Positions 6,896 to 10,743 of a stretch of 10,743 nt of DNA are shown here, in pieces. The notes beneath the pieces are model-generated. The model did no database searches and had not been told where the DNA came from. It saw only the letters and a program-made list of their open reading frames with translations. Position 1 is the stretch's first letter. Each line of letters starts with the position of its first letter. The position numbers and the translations under genes were made by a program. The DNA is from Thermoanaerobaculales bacterium. GTDB lineage: Bacteria; Acidobacteriota; Thermoanaerobaculia; Thermoanaerobaculales; Sulfomarinibacteraceae. The stretch covers positions 1 to 10,743 of the forward strand of contig JALOKS010000065.1 in NCBI GenBank assembly GCA_025456385.1, given 5' to 3'.

Positions 6896-9264
6896 CCGCT
6901 CACCGCGGGGGCCCGCGGATCCCGCCGGTGGGGGCTGAGGCGGAGGGTCGCCTTCGTCGCTCGCTCGACCGCGGCGCGGCTGAAGGGCATGGTGGCCGCC
7001 GAGCCCTTGAGCCAGTCAGCCACCTGGTCCGCGTAGTGCCCCGACCAGGGTCTCCCCGACTGGCCGACCGGCAGCCCGAGCCGGGTTTCGTCCCAGCTGC
7101 CCACCTCGACCACGAAGCGCATCGCCGGGATGGCGCTCACGAGGTACGGGCGACGCCGGCTCCAGTACTGCGCGTTGACCGTCACGTTGTCACCGCCGAC
7201 CGGGTAGGGGCCGCGGTTCCAGGTGTTGGCGAGCAGACGCCCGACGCCCGGCAGCGACGGCAGCGGGTGGACGAAGCGAACCTCGTGGAGCTCGCCCCAG
7301 CTGCGGTCGAGCGGCTCGCGGTCGAGATCGGCGATCACCTCCGCCAGGACCTCCTCCCGCGTCTGCCGGCCGGGTCGCCGCAGGTCGTCCCACCAGGAGT
7401 CGTCCAGCCCGCCGGCCAGGAGCCGGAGGACCTCCTCCGGACCGATCGGGTTGGCGGGCAGCGAGAAGCGCTCGGCCTCGTCGTCCCCGACCGCTCGTTC
7501 GAGCCCGGACACGAGCTCGGAGAACAGCGCCGCGGGCACCGAGCCCGCCTCCATCCTGGCGTCCCAGGACAGCAGCTCGTGCGCCGCCGGCCCGGCGGTC
7601 GGCTCGAGCCCGGGCCGCAGCTGGCGCAGCAGCGCCATCGCGCGGCCGGAGCTCAGGTCCGACTGCAGCGCGAGGCAGGCGCCCACGGTCCAGTCGCGCC
7701 GCAGGCCCAGCACCTGGCGGATGCGGCGCGCCCTCCACGGGGGCGCGAACTCACCCGGGAAGGCCCGGTCGGCCGGGAAATCCCCCTCGGTGAACAGGTC
7801 GTGGTTGGCCGCCACGACGAAGCCCTCCTCCGGGTTGGCGCGGCGCGGGTTGCCGCTCATCGGCCGGAAGCCCCGCCAGGCCCAGCTGGAGTCGGCGCCG
7901 GGCGACGGCAGCCGGCCCGCGCCGCCGCCCCGCAGCGGCGCCCGGCCGACCACCTGGTGGAGTATTTCACCGCCGGTGTCGGCAGCCACCAGGCTCAAGG
8001 CCGGACCGACGACCGGCGCCCACGCGGCGGCCGCCTCGGCGGCCGTCTGCGCCCGGTTCATGCCGAGCACCGCCCGCACGATGCTGGGGCCCTGCAGGCC
8101 CGTCCAGGCCAGCGCCAGCGTCTCGTCGCGCTGCTCGCGCACCAGCGGACCGTGCACCGAAAGCCGGACCTTCACCAGCACCGGGTCGCGCTGCCAGCGC
8201 ACCGCGATGTTCTCGGTGACCGTGCGCATCAGTTGCCAGCGCCCGTCCACCAGCTCGTGCGTGCCGAGGTCATCGAGCGTCAGCACGAACAGGTCCTGGT
8301 CGTCGAGCATGGCCACGGCGAAGCCCCACGCCACGCCACGGGTGTGGCCGATCACGACCCCCGGCGTTCCCGGGATCGAGGCGCCGGCGACCGCCATCCG
8401 CGGCCCCTCGAGGTGAACGGCGTAGAAGGCGCCCGGCATGCTGAGCCCGAGGTGGGGGTCGTTGGCGAGCAGCGGCCTGCCCGAGGCGCTGCGCTGCGGC
8501 GCCACCGCCCAGACGTTGGACCCGAAGCCTCCCATCGGCGGCGTGATGGGCTCGTGATCGCGCACCGGGTGGCCGAGGCTCGCGACCGGAGGGATCCAGG
8601 CGCGGGCCTCGGCGGGCGTCCAGCCCCAGAGGTCGACCGCCCGCTCGCGCCCGAGGCGCGCCAGCTGCTGCGCCCGCTGCAGCTCCTCGCCCATCGCCCA
8701 GCTCAGCTCGAGCTGCAGCAGCAGGCCGATGGCCAGCGAGTCCTCCGGCAGCCAGCGATCGGGCGGCAGACCGAGGAGCCAGACCTCGGGTGCGATCGCG
8801 CTACCGAATCGGTCGATCGCCGCGTTGACGCCGGCGGTGTAGGAGTCGAGCACCTGGCGTTCGTCGGCGGTCAGCAGCGCGGTCTGGCGCCGGGCGGAGG
8901 CCCCCAGGCGCAGCTGCCGCGCCTTCCGATCGCCGGTGAGGGCCGACTCGCCGAGGAGCTCCGCGAGGCGCCCGTTTGCCATCCGCCGCGCGAGGTCCAT
9001 CTGGAAGAAGCGCTCACGGGCGTGCAGGTAACCCTGCGCGAACCAGAGCGCAGCGTCACTGTCCGAGTAGACGTGCGGGTACCCCCGGTCGTCGACGAGG
9101 ACGTCGACCACCGCCGGGCAGCCCGGCAGCGCCTCCGCCGTGCGCGCGCGTTCCGGAAGGCGGCTGGCCGCGACCCGCGCTCGCAGGAACGAGAGCCCGA
9201 GCACGAGCACGAGGAGCACCGCCGCCACCGGTGCCACCAGCACCAACCAGATCCGGTGGTTCAT
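6892..9264 (-). CDS. Penicillin acylase family (S45) Ntn hydrolase, membrane anchored or exported
   Basis: This 790-residue protein has the full layout of the penicillin/acyl-homoserine-lactone acylase family. These are periplasmic amidohydrolases made as a precursor that cleaves itself into alpha and beta chains. An N-terminal hydrophobic helix (about 5-27) after basic residues acts as a signal or anchor. The alpha region has DDRGYPHVY, ALWFAQGYLHARERFFQMD and GRLAELLGE. The spacer ends at GGFG and the new N-terminal nucleophile is Ser249 (SNVWAVAP). ANDPHLGL follows, with His at beta position 23, and Asn487 in VVAANHDL (beta 239) fits the oxyanion Asn. The substrate cannot be told from sequence: beta-lactam, AHL, and peptide or lipid amides are all possible. 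The ATG at 9264 has GGAGG three bases before it; the in-frame ATG at 9282 lacks one and overlaps a -10-like TAGAAT. It leads an operon with tsaB and rimI. Confidence 0.9.
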   Translation of the reverse strand: MNHRIWLVLVAPVAAVLLVLVLGLSFLRARVAASRLPERARTAEALPGCPAVVDVLVDDRGYPHVYSDSDAALWFAQGYLHARERFFQMDLARRMANGRLAELLGESALTGDRKARQLRLGASARRQTALLTADERQVLDSYTAGVNAAIDRFGSAIAPEVWLLGLPPDRWLPEDSLAIGLLLQLELSWAMGEELQRAQQLARLGRERAVDLWGWTPAEARAWIPPVASLGHPVRDHEPITPPMGGFGSNVWAVAPQRSASGRPLLANDPHLGLSMPGAFYAVHLEGPRMAVAGASIPGTPGVVIGHTRGVAWGFAVAMLDDQDLFVLTLDDLGTHELVDGRWQLMRTVTENIAVRWQRDPVLVKVRLSVHGPLVREQRDETLALAWTGLQGPSIVRAVLGMNRAQTAAEAAAAWAPVVGPALSLVAADTGGEILHQVVGRAPLRGGGAGRLPSPGADSSWAWRGFRPMSGNPRRANPEEGFVVAANHDLFTEGDFPADRAFPGEFAPPWRARRIRQVLGLRRDWTVGACLALQSDLSSGRAMALLRQLRPGLEPTAGPAAHELLSWDARMEAGSVPAALFSELVSGLERAVGDDEAERFSLPANPIGPEEVLRLLAGGLDDSWWDDLRRPGRQTREEVLAEVIADLDREPLDRSWGELHEVRFVHPLPSLPGVGRLLANTWNRGPYPVGGDNVTVNAQYWSRRRPYLVSAIPAMRFVVEVGSWDETRLGLPVGQSGRPWSGHYADQVADWLKGSAATMPFSRAAVERATKATLRLSPHRRDPRAPAVSG

Positions 9265-9280
9265 ACGCCTCCGCGTGATC

Positions 9281-9286
9281 ATTCTA
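9281..9286 (-). promoter_or_regulatory. Possible -10 box for the acylase-tsaB-rimI operon
   Basis: TAGAAT (minus strand, 9286-9281) matches the -10 consensus at five of six positions. It would place the transcript start a few bases before the GGAGG that precedes the ATG at 9264. No clear -35 is visible. If it is real, the upstream ATG at 9282 cannot be the start, because it overlaps the box. Confidence 0.3.
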
Positions 9287-9387
9287 CCGGTGCCCTGCGC
9301 TCGTCCGCGGGAGCCCGCCGGCTGCGGGAACCCGCACGCAGGGCGCGCAGGCTGCCGACCTTCGCCGGGATCCCGGTCGGGGAACGG

Positions 9388-9393
9388 TATACT
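9388..9393 (+). promoter_or_regulatory. Possible -10 box for the DHH phosphoesterase gene
   Basis: TATACT on the plus strand sits in the context GGTATACTC, the same nine bases that hold the -10 of the fumarase promoter on the other strand. Transcription would begin near 9400, about 60 bases before the ATG at 9462. The -35 region is GC-rich and unconvincing. Confidence 0.4.
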
Positions 9394-9395
9394 CC

Positions 9396-9421
9396 GACGT
9401 CAGGGTTGACCGTGACGTCAC
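9396..9421. promoter_or_regulatory. Candidate operator: two GACGTCA sites 18 bp apart
   Basis: GACGTCA occurs at 9396-9402 and 9414-9420. The second lies in a perfect 10-base palindrome, GTGACGTCAC (9412-9421). The pair covers the predicted transcription start just after the TATACT box, where a repressor would act. No regulator is identified; this is a candidate by position and symmetry only. Confidence 0.35.
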
Positions 9422-9461
9422 AGTGGCACCTCGACGGCTGCAGCCGAGCTCAGAGCGGGCG

Positions 9462-10364
9462 ATGACGCGCGCCATGACCCCGGAGGACCGGCTCGAGCGC
9501 ATGTCCGCCATCCTCGTCGGCGCCCGCAGCATGCTGATCATCGTCCAGAACACGCCCGATCCGGACGCGATCGCGGCCGCCGCGGCGCTGCGGGAGCTCG
9601 CCAACGAGCGGCACGAGATCGCGTGCTCGGTGGCGCACTCCGGAGCCGTGCTGCGGGCCGAGAACGTCGCCCTGATCCGCCATCTCGGGCTCAACACGCG
9701 CGCCCTCAGCGAGCTCGACCTGGAACGCTTCGACCGCCTGGCCATGGTCGATGCGCAGCCCGGCGCCGGCAACGTCACCTTCGACCCCACGGTGCGTCTC
9801 GACGTCGTGATCGACCACCACCCCATTCGCCGCGAAACCCGCTCGGCCCGCTTCACCGACGTCCGGAGCCGCTACGGGGCGACGTCGACGATCCTCTACG
9901 AGTACCTCAAGGCGGCGAAGATCGAGGTTCCGACTCCGGTTGCGACCGCGATGGTCTACGGCATCCGCTCCGACACGCAGGACCTGGGGCGCGAGAGCAC
10001 GAAGGCCGACCTCGAGGCCTTCCTCGACCTCTACCCGCTCGCCAACGCCCGCACCCTCGGCCGGATCGTGCGGGCACCCCTGCCGCGAAGCTACTTCTCG
10101 AAGCTGCGGATCGCTCTCGACCAGGCCAAGGTCTTCGGCACCAGGGTCGTCTCCTTCCTCGGCCCGCTCGACTCGCCGGAGATGGTCGCCGAGGCGGCGG
10201 ACTTCCTGCTGCGGACCGAGAACGTCGAGTGGTCGATGTGCCTCGCCGTGGTCGACGACTGGCTGCACCTCAGCCTGCGCACGATCTCACGCGAGGGTCA
10301 CGCCGGGCACGTGGCGCGCAACCTCGGCGGCCGGCCCAGACGAAAGCGCTCGTGCGCAGTTTGA
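9462..10364 (+). CDS. DHH-family phosphoesterase (NrnA-like), C-terminus truncated by apparent deletion/frameshift
   Basis: This protein of 300 residues belongs to the DHH/DHHA1 phosphoesterases, manganese-dependent enzymes such as NrnA that degrade short oligoribonucleotides, pAp or cyclic dinucleotide products. Metal-site motifs are present in order: NTPDPDAIAAA (about 30-40), MVDAQ, DHHP with Asp118-His119-His120, and YGIRSDTQDLGRE. The DHHA1 part starts normally (HLSLRTISREGHAGHVARNLGG). It then ends in a basic, unlike-family tail (RPRRKRSCAV) without the glycine-rich GGGH motif that binds substrate in this family. A family-like tail is found in the +2 frame immediately after. The protein is therefore probably impaired, unless the break is a sequencing or assembly error. 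The ATG at 9462 is chosen for a modest GAGCGGG upstream; an in-frame GTG at 9423 and an ATG at 9474 are alternatives. It diverges from the acylase operon. Confidence 0.85.
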   Translation: MTRAMTPEDRLERMSAILVGARSMLIIVQNTPDPDAIAAAAALRELANERHEIACSVAHSGAVLRAENVALIRHLGLNTRALSELDLERFDRLAMVDAQPGAGNVTFDPTVRLDVVIDHHPIRRETRSARFTDVRSRYGATSTILYEYLKAAKIEVPTPVATAMVYGIRSDTQDLGRESTKADLEAFLDLYPLANARTLGRIVRAPLPRSYFSKLRIALDQAKVFGTRVVSFLGPLDSPEMVAEAADFLLRTENVEWSMCLAVVDDWLHLSLRTISREGHAGHVARNLGGRPRRKRSCAV

Positions 10365-10426
10365 CGAAGCGCTTTCTCAAAGCGACCGGCAACCCGGGGG
10401 AGCCCGGCGAGCCGCTCTGCCGGTAG
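10337..10426 (+). pseudogene. Out-of-frame C-terminal remnant of the DHH phosphoesterase
   Basis: In the frame one base behind the DHH gene, these bases read QTKALVRSLTKRFLKATG and end NPGEPGEPLCR before a TAG. An Arg-Phe-Leu helix and a short Pro-rich end are what I expect at the C-terminus of DHHA1 proteins. The simplest reading is that a stretch of about 20-30 codons around the GGGH motif was lost near 10326-10337, with a change of frame. There is no start codon of its own. It could also be chance, but the sequence is much more protein-like than the in-frame tail. Confidence 0.5.
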
Positions 10427-10664
10427 CGTCACGCCCTGTTGGATCGCGTGGTTCATCCGGACATGCGAGAGGTGGACGCGAGTCGACTTCGGATTTCGGA
10501 TTTCGAATTTCGAATTTCGAATTTTCGGGCGGAAGGGCATCTGAGATCGGATACCTGCGATCGGTGGTCAGCGGCAGGAGCAGAGGCCGCGGCCGCGGCC
10601 GGAGACAGTGGCAGCTGCAGCGGACAGCGCCAGCGCCCGACCGTGCCCTGCAGCGCAGACCCGA
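10427..10664. other. Noncoding stretch between the DHH gene and the right-edge gene
   Basis: No credible gene is seen here; the open frames on both strands read through low-complexity sequence. It contains the AT-rich 7-bp tandem repeat (10488-10522) and a 16-base GC-only palindrome GGCCGCGGCCGCGGCC (10585-10600). The octamer CTGCAGCG occurs twice near 10615-10655. The right-edge minus-strand gene ends at 10665, so any terminator for it should be here; I find no hairpin followed by a T-run. Confidence 0.6.
10488..10522. repeat. 7-bp tandem repeat TTCGRAT, five copies
   Basis: The array reads TTCGGAT twice and then TTCGAAT three times without interruption, followed by a degenerate TTTCGGG. 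It is AT-rich in a GC-rich region, and TTCGAA is palindromic, so the strands can fold on themselves. Translated, it gives the FEIRNSK-like low-complexity peptides that often appear as spurious proteins in metagenome annotations. That indicates a widespread noncoding repeat type rather than a gene. Confidence 0.85.
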
Positions 10665-10743
10665 TCAAACCTTCGGGTTGAGGAGCCGCCAGGTCATCGC
10701 CCGGACCTCGTCGAAGGCCGCGAGCGCGGCGGCGGCTCGGGAG
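10665..10743 (-). CDS. C-terminal end of an unrecognised protein, partial at right edge
   Basis: Read on the minus strand from the right edge, the last 25 codons give an Ala-rich helix (SRAAAALAAFDEVRAM), then TWRLLNPKV and a TGA at 10667-10665. The composition is protein-like and the frame is open to the window edge, but the piece is too short to assign to a family. The gene converges on the DHH phosphoesterase gene. Confidence 0.45.
   Translation of the reverse strand, partial: SRAAAALAAFDEVRAMTWRLLNPKV

Noticed and set aside
6928..9465. An 845-codon open frame antisense to the acylase gene
   Set aside because: It is the GC-rich shadow of a clear S45 acylase gene; the translation is Arg/Pro/Gly/His-rich low complexity with no domain.
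10298..10540. Small open frames across the heptamer array on both strands
   Set aside because: The peptides come from the TTCGRAT repeat and are typical spurious calls; no ribosome binding site or homology is evident.
10585..10600. GGCCGCGGCCGCGGCC palindrome
   Set aside because: A short GC-only palindrome is expected in such GC-rich DNA; no partner site or gene context gives it a role.

Overview
The window is a high-GC, gene-dense bacterial chromosome segment. The gene families are ordinary housekeeping and signalling ones. Free-standing MshEN-type proteins with a GAF-like tail, a two-subunit class I fumarase and a prepilin together suggest a lineage such as Acidobacteriota or the former Deltaproteobacteria (Myxococcota and relatives). 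This placement is an inference from gene content only. No rRNA, tRNA, CRISPR array, transposase or phage gene was seen.

Left part (minus strand, read right to left). Two paralogous regulators (4170-3055, then 3009-1891) form one unit. Each has an N-terminal MshEN/GspE-N domain, a linker and a GAF-like C-terminal domain, and neither has an ATPase domain. Next come the alpha (1811-927) and beta (939-352) subunits of a [4Fe-4S] class I fumarase, which overlap by 13 bases and lie behind a good sigma70-like promoter (1855-1882). Only 25 bases further on, a type IV prepilin-like gene starts (326) and runs off the left edge.

Middle. Diverging from the regulator pair is fumC (4277-5674, plus strand), the oxygen-stable class II fumarase. 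The window therefore carries both fumarase types, separated only by the two regulators. fumC converges on rimI across a short intergenic stretch holding a perfect 13-bp hairpin.

Right part. A minus-strand operon of a penicillin-acylase family Ntn hydrolase, tsaB and rimI (9264-5773) is tightly packed: acylase and tsaB overlap by 4 bases, tsaB and rimI by 14. TsaB serves tRNA t6A modification and RimI acetylates ribosomal protein S18. Diverging from it is a DHH-family (NrnA-like) phosphoesterase (9462-10364, plus), whose C-terminus appears damaged: the glycine-rich DHHA1 motif is missing and the expected tail continues in another frame up to 10426. About 240 noncoding bases follow, including an AT-rich 7-bp tandem repeat. 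The C-terminus of an unrecognised minus-strand gene lies at the right edge.

The most interesting items are the ATPase-less MshEN/GAF-like pair placed between two fumarase loci and close to a prepilin gene, the broken DHH gene, and the AT-rich repeat elements. I see no clear evidence of a wholly new multi-gene system.
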